Program-made: the position numbers and the translations under genes
The notes under the pieces: model-generated
What the model saw: the letters and a program-made list of their open reading frames with translations, nothing else
The model's database searches: none
What the model was told of the DNA's origin: nothing
Shown here: piece after piece, positions 17,021-26,356 of the stretch
Position numbering within the stretch: position 1 is the stretch's first letter
Layout: each line of letters begins with the position of its first letter
Source: Biostraticola tofi
Lineage (GTDB): Bacteria; Pseudomonadota; Gammaproteobacteria; Enterobacterales; Enterobacteriaceae
Assembly (NCBI RefSeq): GCF_004343195.1
Contig: NZ_SMCR01000001.1
Span: 558,001 to 622,000 of the forward strand
Reading direction: 5' to 3'
Length of the DNA stretch: 64,000 bases

Positions 17021-18243
17021 ACAAGCTGACTTCATTATCCTTGGGGCTGGTCGCCCTGGCGGCCGGCGCCGGGCACGCTCTGGCCCAGCCGGAATACGAT
17101 CAGGTTGAGAAAGGACGCTATCTGGCGGTGGTCGGTGACTGTACCGCTTGCCACTCGACTGCGCCGGACAAACCCTTCTCAGGCGGTTTCAGGATCGATA
17201 CGCCTTTTGGCGCGCTGCTTGGCGCCAATATTACCCCTGATAAAGAAACCGGTATCGGCAACTGGACCTTCGACGATTTCCAACGGGCGATGTCCGAAGG
17301 CATTGGTCATGGCGGCAAGCGGCTTTATGGCGCCATGCCATTTACCGCCTATACCAAGATGACCCGCGAGGATAACCAGGCGCTGTGGGCTTACCTGCAA
17401 ACCCTGCAACCGATCCACAACCCGGTTGAAACCAACCAGTTGCCCTTCCCGTTCAATATCCGGCTCAGTCTGATAGGCTGGAACTGGCTCAACTTCAACC
17501 AAGGCGCATTCACGCCTAATTTGCAGAAATCGGCCCAATGGAACCGGGGCGCTTATCTGGTGGAAGGTCCCGGGCATTGCGGCACCTGCCATACGCCGAA
17601 AAACCTGACCGGTGGCGATAAAGAGGGACAGTTCCTGGCCGGTGGACAACTGGGTGCCTGGTGGGCACCAGATATCACCGCCAATGAGCACACCGGCATC
17701 GGTAAATGGACCGAAGAGGATCTGATTGCCTACCTGCGCACCGGCGTTAACCACTATGACATCGCCTCAGGGCCGATGGCGGAAGAAGTGGAGCATTCCT
17801 CCCAACATTGGAAAGCAGAGGATCTCCAAGCGGTAGCGGTTTACCTGAAAGATTCTGGCCACCGCAGTGATACAAAAGCCCCTCAGCCGCTGGCGGTCGA
17901 TGACCCTAGAATGGTAACGGGCAAGGCGATTTACTTCGACCGCTGCTCCGCCTGCCATAATTCCTCCGGCAGCGGTGAGAAAAATATCTTCCCCCGGCTG
18001 GCGGACAATCCGCTGATACGCGCGTCCCAGCCGACCTCGCTTATCAATGTGGTGCTGGCCGGCAGCCGCGGCGGCTCGACCGACGCGCGCCCGACCGGAC
18101 CGGCAATGCCGAGCTTTGCCTGGAACCTGGACGATCAACAGGTGGCTAATGTGTTGACTTATATCAGAAACAGCTGGGGAAATGCAGCTGCGCCGGTCGA
18201 CCCGGGCGATGTGAAAGCGTTGCGCCAGGCGCTGAAACCCTGA
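17017..18243 (+). CDS. triheme cytochrome c subunit of membrane gluconate-type dehydrogenase
   Basis: A 408-residue exported cytochrome with three covalent heme sites, C42TACH46, C188GTCH192 and C310SACH314. The N-terminal signal peptide (LTSLSLGLVALAAGAGHALA) ends near residue 23. This subunit carries electrons from the flavoprotein to ubiquinone in the inner membrane, so the complex feeds sugar-acid oxidation straight into respiration. The ATG overlaps the TGA of the flavoprotein gene (ATGA), so the three genes form one translationally coupled operon. Size and three evenly spaced CXXCH domains are exactly those of the family. A hairpin without a T-tract lies about 75 bp downstream. Confidence 0.93.
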   Translation: MNKLTSLSLGLVALAAGAGHALAQPEYDQVEKGRYLAVVGDCTACHSTAPDKPFSGGFRIDTPFGALLGANITPDKETGIGNWTFDDFQRAMSEGIGHGGKRLYGAMPFTAYTKMTREDNQALWAYLQTLQPIHNPVETNQLPFPFNIRLSLIGWNWLNFNQGAFTPNLQKSAQWNRGAYLVEGPGHCGTCHTPKNLTGGDKEGQFLAGGQLGAWWAPDITANEHTGIGKWTEEDLIAYLRTGVNHYDIASGPMAEEVEHSSQHWKAEDLQAVAVYLKDSGHRSDTKAPQPLAVDDPRMVTGKAIYFDRCSACHNSSGSGEKNIFPRLADNPLIRASQPTSLINVVLAGSRGGSTDARPTGPAMPSFAWNLDDQQVANVLTYIRNSWGNAAAPVDPGDVKALRQALKP

Positions 18244-18318
18244 GAGGACATAGCCGGGCGATAATGTGGCCGCCATTTCCTGGCGGTCGCATTCACCCAG
18301 GTGAAAGGTAATAATGAC

Positions 18319-18352
18319 TCAGGGAAGGGCGGCATTGGTTGCCTTTCCCTGA
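18319..18352 (+). terminator. hairpin downstream of the dehydrogenase operon
   Basis: TCAGGGAA (18319-18326) and TTCCCTGA (18345-18352) can pair around an 18-base loop that can itself fold. It follows the operon by 75 bp. Only scattered T residues follow, so it may end or stabilise the transcript, but the call is weak. A second shorter GC-rich inverted repeat lies at about 18267-18291. Confidence 0.35.
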
Positions 18353-18684
18353 CATTAAATATCCCCCCCCGGCACAAAATAACCCGCTTACATCATCTTA
18401 TTTCCAATCGATTAAAAAATACCGCCGGTAATTAAATTTTTTTTATGAAACCCACTCCATTTGAATAAATAACCTGTTTCAACTAATTCATTAGCTACAT
18501 ATATTCATATTAACTATGTTTATTAAATGCACGTCATTCACTTGTTATTTACACTGCAGCTACCCTCGGTTGCTACTTTTTTATTCAAGCCTGCTATATA
18601 CTATTAATATTGCAATTCAATCCAAAGTAATCAATGCACCTATTGATTAATACGCTACGTATATATTATTAAGCAGAAATAAAT
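18353..18684. other. AT-rich intergenic region before a small-protein gene
   Basis: About 330 bp without an ORF of note. It begins with a C-run and then becomes very AT-rich. It probably holds the promoter for the 34-codon gene at 18685, but I cannot pick a convincing hexamer pair. Confidence 0.45.
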
Positions 18685-18789
18685 ATGATCGCAATGAAAG
18701 AAGTCAGCCCGGCAGTCGCCTGGAGATTAATGTTTCTGTTCTGTTTTATTTTCTGGGCGGTGGTGATTGGCTTTATCGTCTGGTTATAA
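18685..18789 (+). CDS. 34-residue single-span membrane protein
   Basis: A small frame encoding 34 residues. A short polar N-terminus (MIAMKEVSPAVAWR) is followed by one strongly hydrophobic helix (LMFLFCFIFWAVVIGFIVWL) running to the last residue. The positive Arg before the helix would put the N-terminus in the cytoplasm. Composition and length match the class of small inner-membrane proteins (such as YmiA-like or CydX-like peptides) that bind and stabilise larger complexes. The ribosome site is weak (AGCAGAAA). It lies between the gluconate-type dehydrogenase operon and convergent cstA, so a partner in either is possible, but no family is recognised. Confidence 0.5.
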   Translation: MIAMKEVSPAVAWRLMFLFCFIFWAVVIGFIVWL

Positions 18790-18858
18790 ACGGACACGCT
18801 GCATTGCCCAACACGTCCAGTAACGGTAAAACAGCCATCCCTTCCTCCTATCCCGCAT

Positions 18859-18899
18859 CCTGCGTCCCACATAGCCCTACCGGCTATCCGGGACGCAGG
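18859..18899 (-). terminator. long nested hairpin just past the cstA stop
   Basis: CCTGCGTCCC (18859-18868) pairs perfectly with GGGACGCAGG (18890-18899), and inside it ATAGCC pairs with GGCTAT. The structure starts seven bases after the cstA stop on the minus strand and has no T-tract. It may be an RNA-stabilising or REP-like hairpin that also separates cstA from the convergent small gene. Confidence 0.55.
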
Positions 18900-18906
18900 C
18901 ACTGCT

Positions 18907-20967
18907 TTATTTTACGGGATTCATCGGCTGATAAGGCACTTCCGCGTCGCTAGGCCGATCCAGCTGCCAGGCCACCCAGGCGCTACGCAGTCCAAACAGC
19001 ACGATGCTGACCATAACAAAAATAAACAGTGCCGTCAGCCCGGCATTCAGCTGGTTATTAAAGACCAGCCTGGACATTTCCTCCATTGATTTGGCGGGCC
19101 CGATCAGCTGATTCTGGTCGATACCGGCCTGGTACTTGTTCGCCAGCGCCAGGAAGCCGACCCGCGGATCCGCTGACAGGATTTTAATCAGCCCGGCGCT
19201 ACCGGTGAAAATCAGCAGCAACAACATCGGCACACCGGCGACCCAGGCATAGGCCTGGCGTTTCATCTTGAACAACACCACAAAGCACAGCGTCAGCGCC
19301 ATGGTGGCCAGCATCTGGTTGGCGATGCCGAACAGCGGCCACAGGGTGTTGATGCCCCCCAGCGGATCAACCACCCCCTGATAAAGAAAATAACCCCAAG
19401 CCGCCACACACAGAGCGGTCGCGATGATATTGGCCGGCAGTGAATCCGTGCGGCGGAACGAGGGCACAAACGTCCCCAGCAGGTCCTGCAGCATAAAACG
19501 GCCTGCGCGCGTGCCGGCATCGACTGCCGTCAGGATAAACAGCGCCTCGAACAGTATGGCGAAGTGATACCAGAATGCCATGCTGATGCTGCTTATCGCC
19601 TGGCTGAGGATATGCGCCATTCCTACCGCAAGCGTCGGTGCGCCGCCCGCTCGGGAAACGATGGTGGTTTCACCCACATCCTTGGCATATTGCGTCAGCA
19701 TTTCAGGGGTAATTTCAAAGCCCCAGCCGCTGATGGTCGCCGCGGCGGCTTCAACCGTACTGCCGCCCAATGCGGCGGCTGGACTGTTCATGGCAAAGTA
19801 AACGCCGGGATCGATAACCGATGCGGCAATCAGCGCCATGATAGCGACGAATGATTCCATCAACATGCCGCCATAGCCGATCAGCGCCGCCTGGTTTTCA
19901 TTCTCCAGCATTTTCGGCGTGGTCCCGGACGCAATCAGCGCATGGAATCCGGACACCGCGCCACAGGCAATGGTGATGAACAGGAACGGGAACAAGGTCC
20001 CCGACCAGACCGGCCCGCTGCCGTCGATAAAGCGGGTCATCGCTGGCATATGCAGCGTAGGGGCAATGAAGACAATCCCCACCGCCAGGCCGAAAATGGT
20101 CCCTATCTTTAGGAAAGTGGACAAATAATCGCGAGGCGCCAGCAGCAACCATACCGGCAAAATGGAAGCAATGCCGCCGTAAATCACCAGCGTCCAGGTC
20201 AGTTGCTTGCCATCCAATGTAAAGAAGGGAGCCCAGGTTGGACTCTGGGCGATATCGCCGCCGTAGATAATCGCTGCCATCAGGCAGATAAAGCCGATGA
20301 CCGAGATCTCGCCTATCTTGCCCGGCCGGATATAGCGCAGGTAGATGCCCATGAATATCGCCAGCGGAATGGTGCAGGCGACGGTGAAAGCGCCCCAGGG
20401 GCTGTTAGTCAGCGCCTTGACCACAATAAGCGCCAGCACTGCCAGGATGATAATCATGATCATAAAGGTGCCGAACAGCGCTATCACACCGGGCACTACG
20501 CCAAGCTCCTGCTTAATCAGATCGCCCAGGGAGCGTCCATCGCGCCGCGTCGAAATGAACAGCACCATGAAATCCTGTACCGCTCCTGCCAGCACCACCC
20601 CCGCCAGGATCCATATCATGCCGGGCAGGTAGCCCATCTGCGCCGCCAATACCGGGCCGACCAACGGACCTGCCCCGGCGATAGCGGCAAAATGATGGCC
20701 AAACAGCACATATTTATTGGTCGGGACATAATCCAGTCCGTCATTGTGGCGATACGCCGGCGTCATGCGGGTCGGATCGACCTGTAATACCCGATTAGCG
20801 ATATAACGACTGTAATAGCGATAAGCGATCAAATAAACCGAAACAGCCACTATCAGAATCCATAGGGCATTTATTTTTTCGCCATTGTGCAGGGCGATCA
20901 CCCCCAGCGCAAAGGCACCTGCCAGCGCAATTACTAGCCAGATCAAATGGGATGCCACGTTTTTCAT
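18907..20967 (-). CDS. cstA: carbon starvation protein CstA (peptide/pyruvate transporter)
   Basis: A 686-residue polytopic membrane protein closely matching E. coli CstA (701 residues). CstA is induced on carbon starvation and has been linked with peptide and pyruvate uptake. Signatures include RHNDGLDYVPTNKYVLFGHHFAAIAGAGPLVGPVLAAQ near residues 70-110 (shown here in parts: FGHHFAAIAGAGPLVGP), QDFMVLFISTRRDGRSLG around 130-148, FPFLFITIACGAVSGFHAL around 320, and GGINTLWPLFGIANQML around 540. The C-terminal tail differs from E. coli and is a little shorter. The ATG at 20967 follows GAGAGG at six bases. It converges with the small membrane-protein gene and is divergent from sbcB across a 950-bp gap. 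Confidence 0.95.
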   Translation of the reverse strand: MKNVASHLIWLVIALAGAFALGVIALHNGEKINALWILIVAVSVYLIAYRYYSRYIANRVLQVDPTRMTPAYRHNDGLDYVPTNKYVLFGHHFAAIAGAGPLVGPVLAAQMGYLPGMIWILAGVVLAGAVQDFMVLFISTRRDGRSLGDLIKQELGVVPGVIALFGTFMIMIIILAVLALIVVKALTNSPWGAFTVACTIPLAIFMGIYLRYIRPGKIGEISVIGFICLMAAIIYGGDIAQSPTWAPFFTLDGKQLTWTLVIYGGIASILPVWLLLAPRDYLSTFLKIGTIFGLAVGIVFIAPTLHMPAMTRFIDGSGPVWSGTLFPFLFITIACGAVSGFHALIASGTTPKMLENENQAALIGYGGMLMESFVAIMALIAASVIDPGVYFAMNSPAAALGGSTVEAAAATISGWGFEITPEMLTQYAKDVGETTIVSRAGGAPTLAVGMAHILSQAISSISMAFWYHFAILFEALFILTAVDAGTRAGRFMLQDLLGTFVPSFRRTDSLPANIIATALCVAAWGYFLYQGVVDPLGGINTLWPLFGIANQMLATMALTLCFVVLFKMKRQAYAWVAGVPMLLLLIFTGSAGLIKILSADPRVGFLALANKYQAGIDQNQLIGPAKSMEEMSRLVFNNQLNAGLTALFIFVMVSIVLFGLRSAWVAWQLDRPSDAEVPYQPMNPVK

Positions 20968-21919
20968 TTATGCCTCTCCGTGTCCGTTTTAGTTGGTATA
21001 ACCGGAACTATCGACAAGCCGTTTGCGGTTTTAATCCTGTTTCTATTAGCATTGGTTTTACGGCTTGGATAGCGAATCTTTTGGTATTTGTGATCCAGGA
21101 AATGGGGTTGAATATTCTCTTTCTGAAACTGTGGCTTTGGCTATGATTTCTCGCTGGGGGGCAGCAGCAGGCCTACCTTAGCCCAGGAGGTTCGAGCCGA
21201 CCGCCGTCTACGCCGGTAACGTCCTACGCCTTACTGTTATTCGGCTGGATCAGTGCCCGGTTACCGGTAAAAAAGAGCAATATGCGCGCGAGATAAGCCT
21301 GGACCTCGGCTTACCTATTTCCCCCCAGACGCGCTTGGCTACCCTTTCCTTTTATTCCGATGATATAAAAAACGCGGTAAACCGCTTATGAATAGACTAT
21401 TGATGATAACTAATAGAATGCCCTTGGTTCCGTAAATTAATGACACTTGACTCCAATATTATGAAATTAATTAAATAGGCATTATATAGCACGGTAAATT
21501 GTCACTGGTTATCCCTAAATCGGTCGGTAAACATAAATGGTTTCAAGAACAGTAAAACTTATTAACAATGATGTTATTTTGCAAAACAGATCACAGTTTA
21601 CACACCCCAATACAACATCGACTCATCTCAGTTTAATTGCGGCTGGGGTTTAGCCGCGGTCTTGTCTGACGGCACTTACCCCGCTCAAAAAATGCGCGTC
21701 GGAGGTCAATTGGTTCGACGCCGTGATGGCAGCAAAACGGCTGTAAGCAACCCGCAGCGGCATTCATCCGGTCGATGCAATTTACCGGGCGAGGATCATA
21801 TCCGGCCTGACTGGTTGGATAACCACTGGCATTACGGGCCGGGCACAGGTAATTTAACCGGCATCCCGTGGTGGAATCCCCACTGAAAACTCATTTTACG
21901 TAATGGATAACTGCCGACC
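20968..21919. other. 950-bp regulatory gap between cstA and sbcB
   Basis: No credible ORF; a 74-codon plus-strand frame at 21662-21886 looks random. The region should hold the divergent promoters. A TTTGTGATC half-site at about 21087-21095, 120 bp upstream of cstA, resembles half of a CRP site. AGATCACAG at about 21586-21594 resembles another half. Neither is a full palindrome. E. coli cstA is CRP-dependent, so one of these may be functional. Confidence 0.4.
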
Positions 21920-23341
21920 GTGCGCACTAGCGATAAACAGCCCACTTTCCTGGTTCATGACTACGAAACTTTTGGCAAACACCCCGCCCTGGACAAACCC
22001 GCCCAGTTCGCCGGCATCCGCGCCAATGCCGAATTCGAGCCTATCAGCGAACCGGACGTCTTTTTCTGCCGGCCGCCCGACGACTATCTGCCGGATCCGG
22101 AAGCGGTACTGATAACCGGGATTACGCCCCAGCAATGCCTGCGTGACGGTGTCACAGAAGACGAATTTGCCGCTAAGATCCATCAGCTCTTTACCGCGCC
22201 TGATACCTGCATTCTGGGTTATAACAATGTCCGTTTTGACGATGAAGTCACCCGCAATATCTTCTACCGCAACTTTTATGACCCTTATGCCTGGAGCTGG
22301 CAGCAAGGCAACTCGCGCTGGGATTTGCTGGACGTCATGCGCGCCTGCTATGCCCTGCGCCCCGACGGCATCAACTGGCCGACCAACGACAGCGGCCTGC
22401 CCAGCTTTCGCCTTGAGCACCTGACCCAAGCCAACGGCATTGAGCACGCCAATGCCCATGATGCCATGGCCGACGTTTACGCCACCCTGGCGATGGCCAG
22501 ACTGGTGCGCCAGGCTCAACCCAAACTGTTTGACTACCTCTACCAGCACCGAGGCAAAAACAAACTCAAAACCCTGATCGACATTGCCGCCATGAAACCG
22601 CTGGTGCATGTCTCGGGCATGTTTGGCGCCGAGCGGGGTAACACCGCCTGGATAGTCCCGCTGGCCTGGCATCCGACAAACTCCAATGCGCTTATCGTCT
22701 GCGATCTTGCCGGCGACATGCAGCTGCTGGCCGATCTGAGTAGCGACCAACTGCGCCAGCGGCTCTATACTCCCCGCAGCCAGTTGGGATCACTGCCGCC
22801 AGTACCGATAAAACTGGTCCATATCAATAAATGCCCGGTACTGGCGCCGGCCAGCACCCTGCGGCCGGAAGATGCAGCCCGGCTCGGTATCGATCGCCAG
22901 CAATGCCTGCAAAACCTCAAACACCTCAGACACCTGGCGGACCTAAGAGATAAAGTCGTCGCCCTGTTCGCCGACGCCGAACCCTTTGCCCCCACAGACA
23001 ATGTCGATGCCCAACTGTATGACGGTTTCTTCGGCGATGCCGACCGGGCGGCCATGGACATTATTCGTAAAACCCCGCCGGTCAACCTGCCGGCCCTCGA
23101 TATCACGTTTGTCGACCGCCGCCTGGAACCGCTGCTGTTCCGCTATCGGGCACGCAACTTCTCCCATACCCTGACAGACCAGGAGCAACAGCGCTGGCAC
23201 AACCACAGGCAAGACGTCCTGGCACCGGAGAAATTACACGCCTACGTCCAAACGCTGGAAGGACTGTATGAACAGCACCAGGCAGACAAAAGCAAAGCCC
23301 GCCTGCTCAAAGCACTGTTTGACTATTTACAGCAACTCTAA
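21920..23341 (+). CDS. sbcB: exodeoxyribonuclease I (SbcB)
   Basis: A 473-residue 3'-to-5' single-strand DNA exonuclease of the DEDDh/DnaQ superfamily, acting in recombination and mismatch repair. The catalytic residues are visible: D14 and E16 in LVHDYETFG, D107 in NNVRFDDE, H180 and D185 in ANAHDAMAD, matching E. coli D15, E17, D108, H181 and D186. The SH3-like and helical C-terminal SSB-binding parts are present (KLVHINKCPVLAPASTLRPE, ITFVDRRLEPLLFRYRARNF). The start is a GTG at 21920, which aligns with the E. coli N-terminus; no better ATG exists upstream in frame. A structured direct repeat follows the stop. Confidence 0.96.
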   Translation: MRTSDKQPTFLVHDYETFGKHPALDKPAQFAGIRANAEFEPISEPDVFFCRPPDDYLPDPEAVLITGITPQQCLRDGVTEDEFAAKIHQLFTAPDTCILGYNNVRFDDEVTRNIFYRNFYDPYAWSWQQGNSRWDLLDVMRACYALRPDGINWPTNDSGLPSFRLEHLTQANGIEHANAHDAMADVYATLAMARLVRQAQPKLFDYLYQHRGKNKLKTLIDIAAMKPLVHVSGMFGAERGNTAWIVPLAWHPTNSNALIVCDLAGDMQLLADLSSDQLRQRLYTPRSQLGSLPPVPIKLVHINKCPVLAPASTLRPEDAARLGIDRQQCLQNLKHLRHLADLRDKVVALFADAEPFAPTDNVDAQLYDGFFGDADRAAMDIIRKTPPVNLPALDITFVDRRLEPLLFRYRARNFSHTLTDQEQQRWHNHRQDVLAPEKLHAYVQTLEGLYEQHQADKSKARLLKALFDYLQQL

Positions 23342-23361
23342 AACGAAAATCGGCCGCCGCT

Positions 23362-23604
23362 ACCCACCACGCCACGACACTGCCGCCAAACTGAACGCGT
23401 GTTAAAGGGAGACCAGCCCGAATGGGTTGAATTGGCGTAAGCCAAGGAGCGCCCATCGGGGTGGTAGGCCCGCCATCACGGCTTCCACCCACCACGCCAC
23501 GACACTGCCGCCAAACTGAACGCGTGCTAAAGGGAGACCCGCCCGAATGGGTTGAATTGGCGTAAGCCAAGGAGCGCCCATCGGGGTGGTAGGCCCGCCA
23601 TCAC
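23362..23604. repeat. tandem 125-bp duplication with a GTAA-capped hairpin
   Basis: Two nearly identical copies of a 125-bp unit lie head to tail at 23362-23486 and 23487-23604 (second copy slightly shorter), differing at only about two positions over 118 bp. Each unit can fold: CCCGAATGGG (23417-23426) pairs with CCCATCGGG (23452-23460) with one bulge. Inside this TTGGC and GCCAA close a GTAA tetraloop, a GNRA-type loop. The second copy repeats this at +125. The array fills the gap between the convergent genes sbcB and plaP and could terminate or protect both transcripts. I do not recognise the repeat family. Confidence 0.9.
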
Positions 23605-23622
23605 CGGCCCCGCAGACGCCCC

Positions 23623-24987
23623 TTACACCAGCTCCTCACGATACTGCGGCACCGGATCCCGGAACCGACGCGTCACCCAGGCCAGATACACCAACCCTAT
23701 CGCGCCCCACACCAGACCCAGCTTCATCGAACTGGCTTCCAGATTCAGCCACAGCGCCCCCACCGTCAACGTCCCAATCAACGGCAGCAGCAAATACTGC
23801 ACATGATCCTTCATCGAACGATTACGCCCCTCGCGCACCCAGAACTGGGCAATCACCGACAAATTGACAAAGGTAAACGCCACCAGCGCGCCAAAGTTAA
23901 TCAGCGCCGTTGCCGTCACCAAATCAAATGAAATCGCCGACAGCGCAATCGCCCCGACCAACAGCACATTAAGCGACGGAATCCGCCACTTGGGATCCAC
24001 ATAACCGAAGAAACGCACCGGGAAGACGCCGTCGCGCCCCATCACATACAGCAGACGTGACACCCCGGCATGAGCCGCCATCCCCGATGCCAGCACCGTG
24101 ACACAGGAAAAACACAGAATGACCGCCTGGAAAAACGTCCCGGCCACATACAGCATAATCTCAGGCTGCGACGCATCCGGATCCTTGAACCGAGAAATAT
24201 CCGGAAAATACAGCTGCAGCATATAAGACACCACAATAAAGATAATTCCGCCAATAAGCGCCGTCAGAAATATCGCCCGCGGAATCACCCTACCGGCATC
24301 CGGCGTCTCTTCCGACAACGAACTGATGCCGTCAAAGCCTAAAAATGAAAAACAGAGAATCGTCGCGCCGGTCATCATCGGAATCAGATGGGCATTCTCG
24401 GACCAGAAAGGCGCAGTACTTACCAAAGTACCCGCCCCCTCGCCGTCATAAACCCCCTTCATCACCAACCCGACAAATACAATCATGATAGCCACCTGCA
24501 CCACCACAATCACCGTATTCAGATTGGCCACCAGCTTGATGCCGCGCAGATTGAACAGCGTCATCATCCCGACCAGCGCCACCACGAATATCCATGACGG
24601 CACCCCGGGGAAAATCGCTTCCAGATAGATTTTTGCCAGCAAAATATTGATCATCGGCATAAACAGATAATCAAGCAGCGAAGACCAGCCAACCATAAAA
24701 CCGATATGCGGATTAATGGCCTGGCGGGCATAGGTATAAGCAGAACCAGCGGACGGGAAACGACGCACCAGCTTACCGTAGCTGACGGCGGTAAACAGCA
24801 CGGCAATCAGCGCCAGCGCATAGGCGGTCGCCACATGGCCATCCGTCAGTCCGGAAACAATACCGAAGGTATCGAAAATGGTCATCGGCTGCAGGTAAGC
24901 CAGCCCCATCATCACTACCTGGCATAACGTGAGGGTCTTCTTTAACTGAACACGAGAAGGATTCACGGCAGCAATATCAATCGACAT
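23623..24987 (-). CDS. plaP: low-affinity putrescine importer PlaP (YeeF)
   Basis: A 454-residue APC-superfamily transporter closely matching E. coli PlaP/YeeF, which imports putrescine by proton symport. Twelve membrane segments are apparent. Strong identity blocks include [29 protein letters not shown] (first part [15 protein letters not shown]), [40 protein letters not shown], and [21 protein letters not shown] choose the ATG at 24987 because GGAGG is six bases upstream; five more codons are open to 25002. The terminator of yeeZ lies upstream, so plaP has its own promoter in the 170-bp gap. Confidence 0.95.
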   Translation of the reverse strand: MSIDIAAVNPSRVQLKKTLTLCQVVMMGLAYLQPMTIFDTFGIVSGLTDGHVATAYALALIAVLFTAVSYGKLVRRFPSAGSAYTYARQAINPHIGFMVGWSSLLDYLFMPMINILLAKIYLEAIFPGVPSWIFVVALVGMMTLFNLRGIKLVANLNTVIVVVQVAIMIVFVGLVMKGVYDGEGAGTLVSTAPFWSENAHLIPMMTGATILCFSFLGFDGISSLSEETPDAGRVIPRAIFLTALIGGIIFIVVSYMLQLYFPDISRFKDPDASQPEIMLYVAGTFFQAVILCFSCVTVLASGMAAHAGVSRLLYVMGRDGVFPVRFFGYVDPKWRIPSLNVLLVGAIALSAISFDLVTATALINFGALVAFTFVNLSVIAQFWVREGRNRSMKDHVQYLLLPLIGTLTVGALWLNLEASSMKLGLVWGAIGLVYLAWVTRRFRDPVPQYREELV

Positions 24988-25155
24988 AGACGCCTCCTTC
25001 ATTATGATCCGAAGTCATACCGGCGGGCACCGGCCTTAGGTAAAAATGCTGGCCCATTTCGTGTTCCTTATCGCGCCGCATCGCGTGCGCCAAATCGATT
25101 ATCTATCCGGACTGGGGTCCGGCCTCTTGGAAAAAAACAGTTCATCAAACGAAAA

Positions 25156-25187
25156 AAATAACCGACGCCAGATGACGTCGGTTATTT
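25156..25187 (-). terminator. intrinsic terminator downstream of yeeZ
   Basis: AAATAACCGACG (25156-25167) and CGTCGGTTATTT (25176-25187) form a perfect 12-bp stem with an eight-base loop. The A-run before it gives a T-run on the minus strand. It stands 65 bp after the yeeZ stop. Confidence 0.85.
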
Positions 25188-25251
25188 AATCGGCCGGTAT
25201 TCTGCCAAAGCTTAGGGTAGAAGACAAGAAATAGTGCAACGCTGGCACGAT

Positions 25252-26082
25252 TCACGCAAACGGCATGCGGGCCGGATCGGGGTACCGGTATTCAAATCCC
25301 AGCTCATGGCAGATGCGGCTGCCATCCACAATTTTGCCGCCGGCGGCGGTCTGGTCTTCGGCCAGATACGCGGGCGGCGTCAGTCCCATCTGCCGGGCTT
25401 TTTCGGGATAAAAATCCCGCTTGGCCGGATGCTCGGGGGCGCACAAATTATAGCGATGACCGCCGCGCGGCAGTTTCAGCAACAGCATAATGGCATCGGT
25501 CACATCGTCCAGATGCACCAGATTCACCCCCTGTGCCCCGCCGGTCAAGCCGGTGCGGCCGGCCAGGAAGCGCCCCGGATGCCGATCGGGCCCCACCAGC
25601 CCTGCCAGCCGCAGGATATCAACCGAGGTATTGGGTAACTGATGCAGCCACTCTTCCAGGCGCAGCAGGCTCTGGCCGGCAGGCGTCACCGGCCGGCAGG
25701 GACTGCCCTCCCTGACCTGCCCGGCGGTGTCACCATAAACCGAAACAGAAGAGGTAAAGATAATGCGCGGCACCGAGAATGCCAGCGCAGTGTCTACCAC
25801 CTGCTGAACCGCCAGGCAGTAATTCTCGGCCCCGTCCACCGTCCGGCTGGCCGGCAAGGTAATCACCAGCGCATCAACCTGAAACAGCGCCTGCAGATCT
25901 TCCGGGTCAGCGTCGAGCTGTGGATTGACCTGCAGCGGATAACATTCCACGCCACACATCCGCGCCGCATCCACCCCGTCAGGCGTGGTCTTGCTGCCGG
26001 CTACCTGATACCCCCGTCCCTGCAACGCCAGCGCCAGCGGCATACCCAGCCAGCCCAACCCGATTATCGCGACTTTTTTCAT
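25252..26082 (-). CDS. yeeZ: NAD(P)-binding SDR-type epimerase/dehydratase-like protein YeeZ
   Basis: A 276-residue protein matching E. coli YeeZ (274 residues). It has an extended short-chain-dehydrogenase fold with a Rossmann motif GLGWLGMPLALAL at residues 8-20. FTSSVSVYGDTAG near residue 115 provides the Ser/Tyr region, although the classical YxxxK is not obvious. DILRLAGLVGPDRHPGRF and KIVDGSRICHELGFEYRYPDP are conserved family segments. The enzymatic reaction is unknown. The ATG at 26082 aligns with E. coli. It is divergent from the his operon leader, in the same position as in E. coli. Confidence 0.93.
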   Translation of the reverse strand: MKKVAIIGLGWLGMPLALALQGRGYQVAGSKTTPDGVDAARMCGVECYPLQVNPQLDADPEDLQALFQVDALVITLPASRTVDGAENYCLAVQQVVDTALAFSVPRIIFTSSVSVYGDTAGQVREGSPCRPVTPAGQSLLRLEEWLHQLPNTSVDILRLAGLVGPDRHPGRFLAGRTGLTGGAQGVNLVHLDDVTDAIMLLLKLPRGGHRYNLCAPEHPAKRDFYPEKARQMGLTPPAYLAEDQTAAGGKIVDGSRICHELGFEYRYPDPARMPFA

Positions 26083-26164
26083 CCTGCTTTCCGCCTCTGA
26101 TGATGGGATCGTCCCCCAGAGCCACTGGCCCCGGCAATTAACGCCAGTATACCGTAAAAAGGAG

Positions 26165-26194
26165 TTGCGCTGAGTGTCAAACTTGGGGTAGGTT
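26165..26194 (+). promoter_or_regulatory. his operon promoter (predicted)
   Basis: TTGCGC (26165-26170) and TAGGTT (26189-26194) are separated by 18 bp. TAGGTT is also the -10 element known for the Salmonella/E. coli his promoter, and transcription would begin about 40 bp before hisL. Confidence 0.6.
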
Positions 26195-26244
26195 ATTTAA
26201 CCAGAGAGCACCCGCTTCACTTATTATTATTTTACGAGATGACT

Positions 26245-26292
26245 ATGAACAACGTTCTGTTTAACCACCATCATCACCATCATCCTGACTAG
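26245..26292 (+). CDS. hisL: his operon leader peptide (six consecutive His)
   Basis: A 15-residue attenuation leader, MNNVLFNHHHHHHPD, with six His codons (E. coli has seven). When charged tRNA-His is scarce the ribosome stalls in the His run and lets an antiterminator form instead of the terminator at 26357. The His codons are a mix of CAC and CAT. GAGAT precedes the ATG. The E. coli start and Pro-Asp-stop end are conserved in pattern. Confidence 0.95.
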   Translation: MNNVLFNHHHHHHPD

Positions 26293-26356
26293 TCTTTCAG
26301 GCGATGTGTGCTGGAAGACGGTTTATTCTTCCAGTGGCGCAGAACGTTAGAGAGAG

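Noticed and set aside
21586-21594. possible CRP site (AGATCACAG) and a second TTTGTGATC at about 21087 upstream of cstA
   Set aside because: Each has only one good half-site; the other half deviates too much to call an operator.
21662-21886. 74-codon plus-strand ORF upstream of sbcB
   Set aside because: No domain or ribosome site; lies in the divergent promoter region.
23307-23570. minus-strand ORF across the tandem duplication near sbcB
   Set aside because: Its repetitive sequence is simply a translation of the 125-bp DNA repeat; no ribosome site.
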